Under the pieces are notes generated by a model. It ran no database searches. It had not been told where the DNA came from and was given only the letters and a program-made list of their open reading frames with translations. Source: Bryobacterales bacterium (GTDB lineage Bacteria > Acidobacteriota > Terriglobia > Bryobacterales > Bryobacteraceae). Taken from it: a stretch of DNA of 18,274 nucleotides. The stretch lies in NCBI GenBank assembly GCA_003132865.1, contig PKYZ01000367.1, positions 1-18,274 on the forward strand, read 5' to 3'. Made by a program: the position numbers and the translations under genes. Positions 6,563-13,725 of the stretch are shown in pieces; the first letter of the stretch is position 1; every line of letters starts with the position of its first letter.

Positions 6563-9500
6563 CTAGAGCCTGGCATACTCGGCTTTGGCACTTTTCAGGA
6601 TCGGAATAGCGGGATCTGCGTCTTTCCAAAGTGCGAGGAACGCCTGGTAGGCAGCTTTCGCCTTGGCCTTGTCTCCTGATGACGCGTACACTCTCCCGAG
6701 TTGCAAGTGCGCCAGCGCGCCGATGGGATCCAGGCCCACGATACCGCGATGATCGAGAATCTTCTGAAACTCGGCCGCCGCTTCCGCATATCGGTGAGCG
6801 GCAATGGAAGCCTCTCCGCGCACATAGGCCGAGTGCAAACCGCCAAGATAAATATGATTGAAGTTGAGGCCATTCACCGCCAGCTCATACGGACGAGCGA
6901 TCTCCAGCCGCTCCACGCCGTCCGCCGGCTTGCCCCGCCCCATTGCGGCTAACGCGCGAAGAACCGGTACGTAGGTAAATCTGGCGAAGGTATCTTCCGG
7001 GAAGCGCTTTTCTAAATCGCTGGCGAGCGCCTCTGATCGAGGAGAGTCTCCCGAAAGACCCAGGGCAAGGCCGGCGGCGTATTCGACATCTCGGCCCGTG
7101 GAAAGTTCGAGCGCCGCCACGGCGTTCCTTCTGCCTTCGGCGGCATTCCCGCAAACGGCTTCCCACACCGCTCGTGCGGCCCGGTAGCTCGCTGCCGAGT
7201 CGCTTTCCTCCTCTTGCAGGGCCAGATCCACGGCGCGGCTCGACGACCGTCGGGCGGCCTGTAAGCGGCCGGAACGAGCCAGGGCAAGAGCCTCCGCGTG
7301 AGCCATCGGGTGGTCCGCTCCACGCTTGCCCTTGGCCAGAGCCATTACGCGATCCATCTCGTCATTGTCACCCTCTAACGCCGCGATCATGTATCGAAAC
7401 ACCAGAAAATTATTGTTCCCCAGCTTACGTTCGGAAGCTTGCTGAAGAGTGCTCTCGGCATCGGGGAAGCGGTCGAGGAAATAATAGCTCGACGCAAGAC
7501 CGCTGTATCCAGGGTAAGCGTCAGGTTCGTCCGCAATTTCTTTTTTGGATGCCTCCATCGCTCTTTCAAATCGGCCTGTCCCATGGGTCGAAAGGCCCCC
7601 TAACAAACCCTGCGGACGTGGCTGCCCCCCGCGAGGATAAGTCTGAAGCCACAACTCGAGGGTTTGATACGCCTTTTCCAGATTTCCCGTCACATGCCGG
7701 TCATAGAGAAAGTCGATGAAAAACCTTTCCGGATCGCTAACGCGACCCCGCAGTCGCCAGGCTTTCGTAGTGCTCTCGGCTGAGAGCACGGACTCTCCAC
7801 TCGTGCTGTACGCAAATCCCAACTGGGCGTGCGCCATCGCGAATGTGGGATCGATTTCGACAGCGCGCCGGTAAAAGGGTAGAGCTGGCTCAAAATTCCC
7901 GGAGGATAGGACCAACTTCATAGCGGTGCTGTAAGCTCTCAAGGCTTCGAATGACGGTGTGGTGGCCTCGGCGAGCGGCATCGAGTACTTTTCCACCGTA
8001 GCCAGCGATTCGCCCACTCTGGTTCTGAATTTCCGCGACATCTCGCTGAGAGAGTTCAGGACATCTTCTCTCTTCGCGGCCACCACCTGCTCCTGATCCA
8101 GAATGTTTCCGGTGTTGCAGTCCTTTGCGCGTAGACCCAATACGTATTGGCTTCCAACACGTGCGATCGAGCCTTCCAGGACAGCCGCACTTGCAGTTCG
8201 CTCGCAGATTTGCTGAGCCACTTCCAAATTCAGCCGCGCGTCTTTGGGCTGTCCCATGAGCGCCAGCGTCTGCTGGATCTTCCGGTCCGAAATCAGGGTG
8301 AGGAACGGCGATTGCTGAAGCTCCACGGACAGTCCCTGGCGCAGCGTGTCGTCGAACACCGGATCACCCGTCTTGTTGTCGAAATCCGCGAGGACAATGG
8401 TATCCTTCTCGGTCAGCTTGGGTCTTATCGCAGATTCGCGATGCGAAAGCGACCAGGCCGTCACTCCACTCAACACGAGAATTACGACTCCCGCGGCTGT
8501 GCCGAGGGCGGCCGGCCTGTGTCTGCGGAGAAACTTGCGCGTTCGGTACAGCCTGCCCGGCGGTGAGGCCAGCACGGGCCGGTCCTCCAAGTGCCTCTGG
8601 ATATCGGCTGCGAGGTCTGACACCGAAGCATAGCGCCGCTCGCGCGTCTTCTCCAGTGCTTTCATCGTGATCGAGTTCAGGTCGCCGTCCACGAGGCGGC
8701 GCAGTGAAACCGGGTCGGTCTGGCGGCGCGCGGCAATGCCGGCCGCCGCCGCGCCCATCGAGGTAAGCTTGCGTGACAGCGAGGGCGCTTCCTCTTCACG
8801 GATGATCCGCAGCATTTCGGCCAAACCGACGTTGCGCAGCGTCGCCGTGTCGAATGGCACGGCGCCGATCAGCAACTCGTACAAGAGCACGCCGAGGGAA
8901 TACACATCGGAGCTTTCATCGATGTCTCCCGTCATCGTGTCGGCCTGCTCAGGGCTGGCGTACTCCGGCGTCCCGACGATCTGGCCGAACTGCGTGAGCA
9001 ACGTGTTCTCTACGGCCCACTTGTCAGTGGCCTTCGCGATGCCGAAATCGATTACCTTAGGGACCGGCGCGCCGTCCTGCTCTGTCACAAGCACATTCGA
9101 CGGCTTCAGGTCACGGTGAATCGCACCCTTCTCGTGCGCATGTTGGACCGCACGGCCGACCGCGAGAAATAACGCAACCCGCTCCATGGTGGTCATCCGC
9201 CTGCGATCGCAATACTGGGTTATGGGCGCCCCCTCGATGTACTCCATTACGAAGTACGGGCGTCCTTTGGTGGTCGCGCCGGCGTCGAAGATTTGGGCGA
9301 TGTTCGGGTGGTCCATCATCGCGAGCGCCTGGCGCTCGTTATTAAAGCGCGCGAGCACTTGGGCGGTGTCCATGCCGAGCTTCACAACCTTAAGAGCTAC
9401 GCGCCGGCGAATGGGCTCAAGCTGTTCGGCTAGATAAACGGTGCCCATACCCCCTTCGGCCAGGAGCTGGATGATCCGATAGCGGCCGAAGTCCTCATCC

Positions 9501-9649
9501 CGCGCCACGGCTGTGGCAGGGCCAACCGTCTCAGCCCTAAAGTCGCCGGTACCGGAACTTCCAAGTGCGCCTTGGATCAGACAATGAGGGCACAGTCCCG
9601 CGGGATCGTCGGAACCCAATCCCGCTCCGCACTGAGGGCAGTTTGGCAT
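6563..9649 (-). CDS. Membrane Ser/Thr protein kinase with TolB-like and TPR sensor region
   Basis: This 1028-residue receptor kinase opens with a zinc ribbon (CPQC at 4-7, CPHC at 20-23). The kinase domain covers about 55-355: glycine loop LAEGGMGTVY, catalytic Lys in VALKVVK (K87), HRDLKPSN (D180), DFG (D201) and GTPEYASPEQ (E234). All key residues are present, so it should be active (PknB/Pkn1 class). A basic juxtamembrane stretch and one transmembrane helix (about 380-402) follow. The outer part begins with a TolB/FlgO-like alpha/beta domain (TIVLADFDNKTGDPVFDDTL to about 545) and then TPR repeats to the C-terminus, e.g. LPFYRRAVEIDPTFAMAHAQ and ALAHLQLGRVYASSGDKAKA. The start ATG has no obvious Shine-Dalgarno, but a TATAAT promoter lies just upstream. 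It is followed by the sigma-factor gene, making a likely sensor-regulator unit. Confidence 0.93.
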   Translation of the reverse strand: MPNCPQCGAGLGSDDPAGLCPHCLIQGALGSSGTGDFRAETVGPATAVARDEDFGRYRIIQLLAEGGMGTVYLAEQLEPIRRRVALKVVKLGMDTAQVLARFNNERQALAMMDHPNIAQIFDAGATTKGRPYFVMEYIEGAPITQYCDRRRMTTMERVALFLAVGRAVQHAHEKGAIHRDLKPSNVLVTEQDGAPVPKVIDFGIAKATDKWAVENTLLTQFGQIVGTPEYASPEQADTMTGDIDESSDVYSLGVLLYELLIGAVPFDTATLRNVGLAEMLRIIREEEAPSLSRKLTSMGAAAAGIAARRQTDPVSLRRLVDGDLNSITMKALEKTRERRYASVSDLAADIQRHLEDRPVLASPPGRLYRTRKFLRRHRPAALGTAAGVVILVLSGVTAWSLSHRESAIRPKLTEKDTIVLADFDNKTGDPVFDDTLRQGLSVELQQSPFLTLISDRKIQQTLALMGQPKDARLNLEVAQQICERTASAAVLEGSIARVGSQYVLGLRAKDCNTGNILDQEQVVAAKREDVLNSLSEMSRKFRTRVGESLATVEKYSMPLAEATTPSFEALRAYSTAMKLVLSSGNFEPALPFYRRAVEIDPTFAMAHAQLGFAYSTSGESVLSAESTTKAWRLRGRVSDPERFFIDFLYDRHVTGNLEKAYQTLELWLQTYPRGGQPRPQGLLGGLSTHGTGRFERAMEASKKEIADEPDAYPGYSGLASSYYFLDRFPDAESTLQQASERKLGNNNFLVFRYMIAALEGDNDEMDRVMALAKGKRGADHPMAHAEALALARSGRLQAARRSSSRAVDLALQEEESDSAASYRAARAVWEAVCGNAAEGRRNAVAALELSTGRDVEYAAGLALGLSGDSPRSEALASDLEKRFPEDTFARFTYVPVLRALAAMGRGKPADGVERLEIARPYELAVNGLNFNHIYLGGLHSAYVRGEASIAAHRYAEAAAEFQKILDHRGIVGLDPIGALAHLQLGRVYASSGDKAKAKAAYQAFLALWKDADPAIPILKSAKAEYARL

Positions 9650-9670
9650 TTCGGCCGGATTTACACAGCT

Positions 9671-9700
9671 ATTATATGCCTTTCGCCCCGGCGGCTGTAA
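9671..9700 (-). promoter_or_regulatory. Promoter of the kinase/sigma unit
   Basis: On the minus strand a perfect TATAAT (9671-9676) is preceded by a weak TTACAG (9695-9700) at an 18-base spacing. The -10 box is 21 bases from the ATG at 9649, leaving a leader of about 14 bases with no Shine-Dalgarno. The poor -35 suggests help from an activator or an upstream element. Confidence 0.5.
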
Positions 9701-9785
9701 CCTTCAGCCCCGCGATTCCTTATTCGTGGTAGGTGAGGCGGATTGGGACTGGCCGCCTGATCGATAAACCTAAGGAGATTCCAGT

Positions 9786-9836
9786 ATGAAGACCACAACG
9801 AATGATCTCCTCCAAATAGATAGGAGAAACGTATGA
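9786..9836 (+). CDS. 16-codon leader ORF upstream of the secreted protein
   Basis: ATG at 9786-9788 opens a 16-residue ORF (MKTTTNDLLQIDRRNV) that stops with TGA at 9834-9836. It has its own strong Shine-Dalgarno, AGGAG at 9773-9777, eight bases upstream. Its stop overlaps the start of the next gene as ATGA, and the second gene has its own AGGAG (9822-9826) inside the leader ORF. This arrangement is typical of translational coupling or a regulatory leader peptide. Expression is not proven. Confidence 0.45.
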   Translation: MKTTTNDLLQIDRRNV

Positions 9837-10387
9837 ACCACATAGCAACCGTGGCACTGATGCTCAATTTCGGTGTCGCAAGTATCTACGCACAACAGCC
9901 CGTAACGATGAGGTTTTCGGGAACTAGTGGGGCCAGCGCGATCAATCTACAGCAGCCCAACACAACTACCGATGAATGGAATGTCGCCGGGAACGGTGCG
10001 CTGGGACAGTTCACCTTTCGTAATATAAGCGCCGAGACAACTATGCCGCAGCAGTCCAGCACTTGCTCGGGCCCAACTATGCTTTATTTTGTCATGGTGG
10101 CCGGCGGAGGCGTATTTCGGTTCCAGGGCGGAAGTCTATTGAAGGTCAATCTGACGCAGGGAGAAGTTTGCGTTGATCTAGCGGCCCAGGAGGCCCACTG
10201 TACTATGACTTTTAATATCATTGGTGGAACCGGCCGTTTCAAGGATGCGTCCGGCAGCCTTACTTATACCGAGACGACGCTGCCGGTGTTGGCCGACGCC
10301 TCCAACAACCCCGTCTTTTTTGCCTCTACGGGCGGAGTTACCGGAACGGTTTCGGGAGTGGCCGCGGAGGAGGGACCCCAAGACTAG
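9833..10387 (+). CDS. Secreted beta-rich protein of unknown function
   Basis: This is a 184-residue protein with an N-terminal signal peptide (MNHIATVALMLNFGVASIYA, probable cleavage after residue 20, before QQP). The N-region has little positive charge, so export is likely but not certain. The mature part is rich in beta strands and Gly/Thr, with four cysteines that could form disulfides. A GGTGRFKDASGSLTYTE motif (131-147) and a closing TGGVTGTVSG recall the allene-oxide-cyclase-like barrel family of small bacterial secreted proteins (a tentative resemblance). The ATG at 9833 has AGGAG six bases upstream and overlaps a 16-codon leader ORF. It is transcribed away from the kinase gene; the two starts are under 200 bases apart, so regulation could be shared. 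No enzymatic motif is visible. Confidence 0.75.
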   Translation: MNHIATVALMLNFGVASIYAQQPVTMRFSGTSGASAINLQQPNTTTDEWNVAGNGALGQFTFRNISAETTMPQQSSTCSGPTMLYFVMVAGGGVFRFQGGSLLKVNLTQGEVCVDLAAQEAHCTMTFNIIGGTGRFKDASGSLTYTETTLPVLADASNNPVFFASTGGVTGTVSGVAAEEGPQD

Positions 10388-11421
10388 CGGCGATAGGGAG
10401 ACGCATATGCGCGTGCTACTACTCGCTGTGCGCTTAGGTACAACCCAATCGGAGAATCAGGCGGAGACTTGACCCGGTAATGCCTGCCTGCACAGACAGG
10501 GGTGGGGCGACCGTCAGGCTGGGGGCGGCGACACAGCACATCGGTGCTGGTTGACCGTCCTGGGAAAGGATGCTCGATCACGAGCCCGACGGTCGCCCCC
10601 ACGTGAAGGCATTGGAATGGAACGAGAATGCCGACGACCTGATCTTCGAGTCTGCTGACAACCAAACCGGCGCTTGCGGCGGTCGTTGATGCCTGGAGTG
10701 AGCCTTGCAAAATCCCCGGAGAGTGTTACCGCCGGTCCGAAATGACCGCAGAGGAGGCATCCTTCAATCCACGCATTCCTCTGGCAGAACGGCGTGTCGG
10801 CAGACCTCAGAACACTCGGCCTCGTTACCGTGAACCGGCGGGATTGTAGTTGCTGCTGGCGGGAGTCCATCAATGTCGGTCGGCGCGATTCGTGGGTTCG
10901 GGCGTGACAACCAAGCCTTCACGGTTTTCTGGCGATACCGAACAGCGACCAAAACCTTTCGCCTGCATCCGAAAGCGTGGCGATCCCTTCTGCTCTTTCG
11001 CCCGACGCCAGGAAGGTGCTCTTCCGGCAATTGGGGATTCGGGGGCGATCGAACGCACCGGGCTGGCGCTGACGCACTGCGCCGTGGTTGGATCGGAGTA
11101 ACGATGAAACCTCTGATCGGCTACGGCTCAGACGTGAGCGCCCCGAGTTCTGCATAACTTGTCGGCGATAAATATTCACTTGGACATATAGTCGGCGACT
11201 GGTCGTAGTGCTTGCGACGGGCGGCGGCCGGGAGACTCGATGTCGGTCGCCCGGATTTAAGCCGGTGTGCGGCCCGTCTTTTTCAATTTCAAGCCGGCCT
11301 TGGTGGGACCGGGCGGGCCGGTTTCCGGCGGGAGTATGAGGCGGCAGACCATGCGGTCTCCACGATTATTTCCGGGTAGTGCATCATCTGAATTACTGCG
11401 GCACATGTTCGGGTTTCGGTG
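10388..11421. other. About 1 kb without a recognisable gene
   Basis: All six frames are broken into pieces of about 60-120 codons with Arg-rich translations, none with a known motif or a convincing start. Two related strings TGACAACCAA(A/G)CC occur at about 10656 and 10906. An imperfect inverted repeat (10504-10515 / 10588-10599) is listed separately. The region is probably decayed DNA between the secreted-protein gene and the ADOP permease remnant; the lost 3' part of that permease is not detectable here. Confidence 0.5.
10504..10599. repeat. 12-bp inverted repeat with 72-base spacer
   Basis: GGGGCGACCGTC (10504-10515) is perfectly inverted as GACGGTCGCCCC (10588-10599). Similarity continues for several bases on both sides (GTG outside, GGCT inside) with one-base indels and mismatches. 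The function is not clear: it may be a folded RNA or the ends of a small decayed element. Confidence 0.4.
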
Positions 11422-11886
11422 TCAAAATCGTGGGCGCGTTTCGATGTCCATCAATTGGCCGGAGTCGTGGTACGGCAGGCTGCGCCGCGCCACGGCATCC
11501 ACCGTGGTGAACACGGCGGTGTTGCCGCCGATCCCGAATGCCAGGGTGATGGCGGCGATTGCGGTGAAGCCCGGGTTGCGCCGGAGGAACCGCCCCGCGT
11601 ACCGCAGATCGTGCCACCGCCCCGCCAGCATTCCGCCGTGTGACGGCTCCAGTTGCGCCGCGATGCGCGCTTCGGCGGCGTCGATCTCGCGCGCGAGTTC
11701 GCGCCAGTTGGCGAACTGTGCCTCGGCGCGGTGCAGCGCGTCGGCCTCGGAAGCCCCGCCCGCGAGGGCTTCGGCGTAGGTTTAGTCCAACTGCGGGGCC
11801 AGTTCCGCCACAATTTCGCTCTCCCGCTCGGGTGGGACATGCAGGTGCGGCAAGTGGCCGCGCACGTACTGGCGCCAGTCAGGCAT
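11422..11886 (-). pseudogene. ADOP/MacB-type ABC permease, N-terminal remnant
   Basis: The ATG at 11884-11886 begins MPDWRQYVRGHLPHLHVPPE, the usual cytoplasmic start of acidobacterial duplicated orphan permeases. An in-frame TAA at 11782-11784 (codon 35, between APQLD and TYAEALAGG) interrupts it. After that the frame continues through FANWRELAREIDAAEAR to the first transmembrane region, DLRYAGRFLRRNPGFTAIAA then LAFGIGGNTAVFTTVDAVA and SLPYHDSGQLMDIE, before ending at a TGA at 11422-11424. A complete family member is about 800 residues, with periplasmic and further membrane segments; only about 150 codons remain. Both the nonsense codon and the truncation mark it as dead. The PadR remnant overlaps its start by eight bases, the usual PadR-ADOP operon arrangement. 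Confidence 0.85.
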
Positions 11887-12130
11887 GGTTGAACCTCGTC
11901 AGCCGGTTGAGGGCGTTCGCGAACTCTCGCCAGTTTCGGCGTTGCTGGGCCAGTGCGCGCCGACCTTGCGCGGTGAGGCGGTAGAAGCGGCGCCGGCGTT
12001 CGCCCGCCTTCTCCACCCAACGGCCTTCCACCAATCCCTTACGCTCCAGGCGGTACAGCATGGGGTAGAGAGACGCCACGTGGAACTGGAGCTTGTTGTC
12101 CGATTCGGACTCGATGAGCTTGGGCGGTCG
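11879..12130 (-). pseudogene. PadR-family transcriptional regulator, N-terminus lost
   Basis: The readable part starts near LIESESDNKLQFHV and runs VASLYPMLYRLERKGLVEGR, then RRRRFYRLTAQGRRALAQQR, ending at NRLTRFNHA. This is the recognition helix, wing and C-terminal helix of a PadR winged-helix repressor. The first 35 or so residues, including helix 1 and the usual LLKGTLDLLIL-type start, are absent. The upstream in-frame sequence is unrelated and runs into the palindrome at the end of the amidohydrolase gene. The reading frame stays open further upstream, but without similarity to PadR or a plausible start. In this genome type PadR proteins repress the permease gene they overlap, here also decayed. 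It is a 5'-truncated remnant; production of a shorter protein cannot be excluded. Confidence 0.75.
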
Positions 12131-12153
12131 TATCAGCGTTCGCCATAGGTTGT

Positions 12154-12175
12154 GGACAGGCCAGGAGGCCTGTCC
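12154..12175. repeat. Perfect 9-bp palindromic hairpin at the amidohydrolase stop codon
   Basis: GGACAGGCC (12154-12162) and GGCCTGTCC (12167-12175) flank the loop AGGA. The last base overlaps the TAG stop of the amidohydrolase. No T-run follows on either strand, so it is more like a REP-type palindrome that stabilises mRNA ends than an intrinsic terminator. It also marks the edge of the deleted PadR 5' end. Confidence 0.6.
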
Positions 12176-13500
12176 TACTTGGCCAGGTCCAGGACCGCGG
12201 ATGTCATGGCGATGACGCCCGTGCGAATGGCGGGTTCGGGTAGAGGCGCGAACAGGCTGGAGTGCAGGGAGGGCAGCGCGCGTCCGGTGCGCAGGCTCTC
12301 CTTGAGTTTGTCCGGGTCGGCGGCTCCCAGCCACAGCATAAAACAGGGGATCTGCCGTCCTTCCAATCCGAAAAGTCCGAAATCCTCGCTCACCATGGAC
12401 GCCTTTCCATCCAGCACGTTCTGACTGCCCAGCGCGGCACGCAGGGAATCCTTCAGCCGCGCGGCCAGTGCGGGATCGTTGTAGGTAACCGGTACGGATT
12501 CCGCCTGGTTGACCGTCACAATGGGCGCGCGATCTTCCGGGACGCCGGCGGCCAGCGCCACGCCGCGCGCGGTTCGCTCGATGGCGGCCAGGGTGTTCCG
12601 CCGAACCTCCTCACTGAAGGCGCGCGTGGAGATTTGGAGCTTCACTTCATCGGGAATGATGTTGGGCCTGGTCCCGCCGTGAATGGATCCGACGGTGACC
12701 ACGGCCGGGTCCTGGGGCGCGGTCTGCCGGCTGACGATCGTTTGCAGCGCCAGCACGAACTGCGCCGCCATCACGATAGGGTCCTTGGTCGTTTCGGGGC
12801 GGGCGCCGTGTCCGCCGACCCCGCGAATGATCACGTCCACCGTGTTCGCGCCGGAGAGTATCGGCCCCGCGACCACGCCCACTTGGCCGGCGGCTATCTC
12901 TGGAGTGTCGTGCTGCGCGATGCAGGAGTCGGGCCGGCCGAAGCGCTCGTAGAGCCGGTCGGCGAGCATGGCGCGCGCGCCGTTCACGCGTTCCTCGGAG
13001 GGCTGCCCGATGAGCATCAGGGTACCGTGCCAGCGGTCCTTGATAGCGGCAAGCGTGCGCGCCGTACCCAGAAAGGATGCCATGTGGAGATCGTGCCCGC
13101 AGGCGTGCATAGCGCCTACGGTTTGGCCGGCGTCATCCTTCGTATGGACCGTGCTGGCATAGGGCAGGCCTGTTTTTTCCTCGACGGGCAAGGCATCCAT
13201 GTCCGTGCGCACCAGGACCGTGGGGCCCGCGCCGTTGCTGAGAATCGCGACAACGCCAAATGCGGCGCGGCCGTCCGGATACTTGCCGACGTGCTCGGTG
13301 ACGGTGTAGCCGGCCTTGCGCAGCTCTTCCGCCAGCAGCGCGGAGGTGCGCTCCTCGTGCTGCGAGATTTCCGGATGCGCGTGCAGGTCCTTGTAGATCG
13401 AGAAGAGAGCCGGCACCTCTCGATCGACGATGGCGCGGAAGTCGTCAGCCGGGGCGGCCAGAAGGGGCAAAACAATCAAGAAGAGAGCGGAGGCGCGCAT
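12175..13500 (-). CDS. Exported M20-family amidohydrolase (HipO/AmhX-like)
   Basis: This is a 441-residue metallohydrolase, full length for M20 subfamily D. Residues 1-16 (MRASALFLIVLPLLAA) look like a signal peptide, so it acts in the periplasm or outside. Metal-site motifs are in order: DLHAHPEISQHEE (38-50), RTDMDALPVEE (98-108), HACGHDLHM (C134, H136), GQPSEE (E169/E170), the His in AQHDTPEIAAGQVG (H197), and the C-terminal LHSSLFAP (His about 413). The dimerisation (lid) domain is the middle part around VDVIIRGVGGHGARPETTKD. Relatives remove acyl groups from N-acyl amino acids or hydrolyse small peptides; the substrate is not predictable. The ATG at 13498-13500 has no clear Shine-Dalgarno, and seven ATCAGCT-type heptads lie 12 bases upstream. 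It is divergent from the SPFH gene. No defect is seen. Confidence 0.9.
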   Translation of the reverse strand: MRASALFLIVLPLLAAPADDFRAIVDREVPALFSIYKDLHAHPEISQHEERTSALLAEELRKAGYTVTEHVGKYPDGRAAFGVVAILSNGAGPTVLVRTDMDALPVEEKTGLPYASTVHTKDDAGQTVGAMHACGHDLHMASFLGTARTLAAIKDRWHGTLMLIGQPSEERVNGARAMLADRLYERFGRPDSCIAQHDTPEIAAGQVGVVAGPILSGANTVDVIIRGVGGHGARPETTKDPIVMAAQFVLALQTIVSRQTAPQDPAVVTVGSIHGGTRPNIIPDEVKLQISTRAFSEEVRRNTLAAIERTARGVALAAGVPEDRAPIVTVNQAESVPVTYNDPALAARLKDSLRAALGSQNVLDGKASMVSEDFGLFGLEGRQIPCFMLWLGAADPDKLKESLRTGRALPSLHSSLFAPLPEPAIRTGVIAMTSAVLDLAK

Positions 13501-13511
13501 GGGTTCACGAT

Positions 13512-13560
13512 ATCAGCTATCAGCGATCAGCTATCAGCGATCAGCTCTCAGCTATCAGCT
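13512..13560 (+). repeat. Seven tandem heptads of the ATCAGCT type
   Basis: The units are ATCAGCT, ATCAGCG, ATCAGCT, ATCAGCG, ATCAGCT, CTCAGCT and ATCAGCT, 49 bases without interruption. They lie directly upstream of the amidohydrolase start, so any promoter must be beyond or within them. The 7-base period is shared with the G-rich repeat at 3688-3715, although the unit sequence differs. Copy number is likely variable by slippage. Confidence 0.9.
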
Positions 13561-13572
13561 CCGACTCGCACA

Positions 13573-13588
13573 CCGGGTCTGCCCCACC
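13573..13588. repeat. Left copy of a GGTGGGGCAGACC inverted repeat
   Basis: CCGGGTCTGCCCCACC here is the inverse of GGTGGGGCAGACC(GG) at 15046-15060, with one extra C. The 13 core bases match perfectly. The two copies flank the SPFH gene. Confidence 0.6.
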
Positions 13589-13648
13589 GAAATGGCCAAA
13601 TACACACGGTGTGTTTCGGTTTACACAAGCCCCGCTGCGGTTCCAGTT

Positions 13649-13676
13649 CGGAATGCCGCGAATTTCGTGCATTCCG
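13649..13676. promoter_or_regulatory. Imperfect 28-bp palindrome upstream of the SPFH gene
   Basis: CGGAATGC (13649-13656) and GCATTCCG (13669-13676) are perfect inverted halves; between them CGA/TCG (13659-13661 / 13665-13667) adds inner symmetry. It sits in the divergent spacer, 50 bases before the SPFH start. It could be an operator or a hairpin in the leader RNA. No clear -35/-10 pair was found next to it. Confidence 0.4.
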
Positions 13677-13711
13677 CCGGTGGCCCATGGTTTGCACAGC
13701 AGGCGTCCGGG

Positions 13712-13720
13712 TAAGGAGGT
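13712..13720 (+). promoter_or_regulatory. Perfect Shine-Dalgarno of the SPFH gene
   Basis: TAAGGAGGT is fully complementary to the 3' end of 16S rRNA and lies five bases before the ATG at 13726-13728. It fixes the start, although the reading frame is open for almost 1.5 kb further upstream, antisense to the amidohydrolase. Confidence 0.85.
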
Positions 13721-13725
13721 TACCA

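Noticed and set aside
12154..12175. Rho-independent terminator of the amidohydrolase gene
   Set aside because: The stem is good, but no T-run follows on the minus strand.
13512..13560. Possible CRISPR array
   Set aside because: The repeats are contiguous 7-mers without spacers, so they are a simple tandem repeat.
12262..13725. Very long plus-strand open frame running antisense through the amidohydrolase into the SPFH gene
   Set aside because: It is the high-GC shadow of the M20 gene, with low-complexity translation. The perfect Shine-Dalgarno at 13712 and the transmembrane start at 13726 define the real SPFH start.
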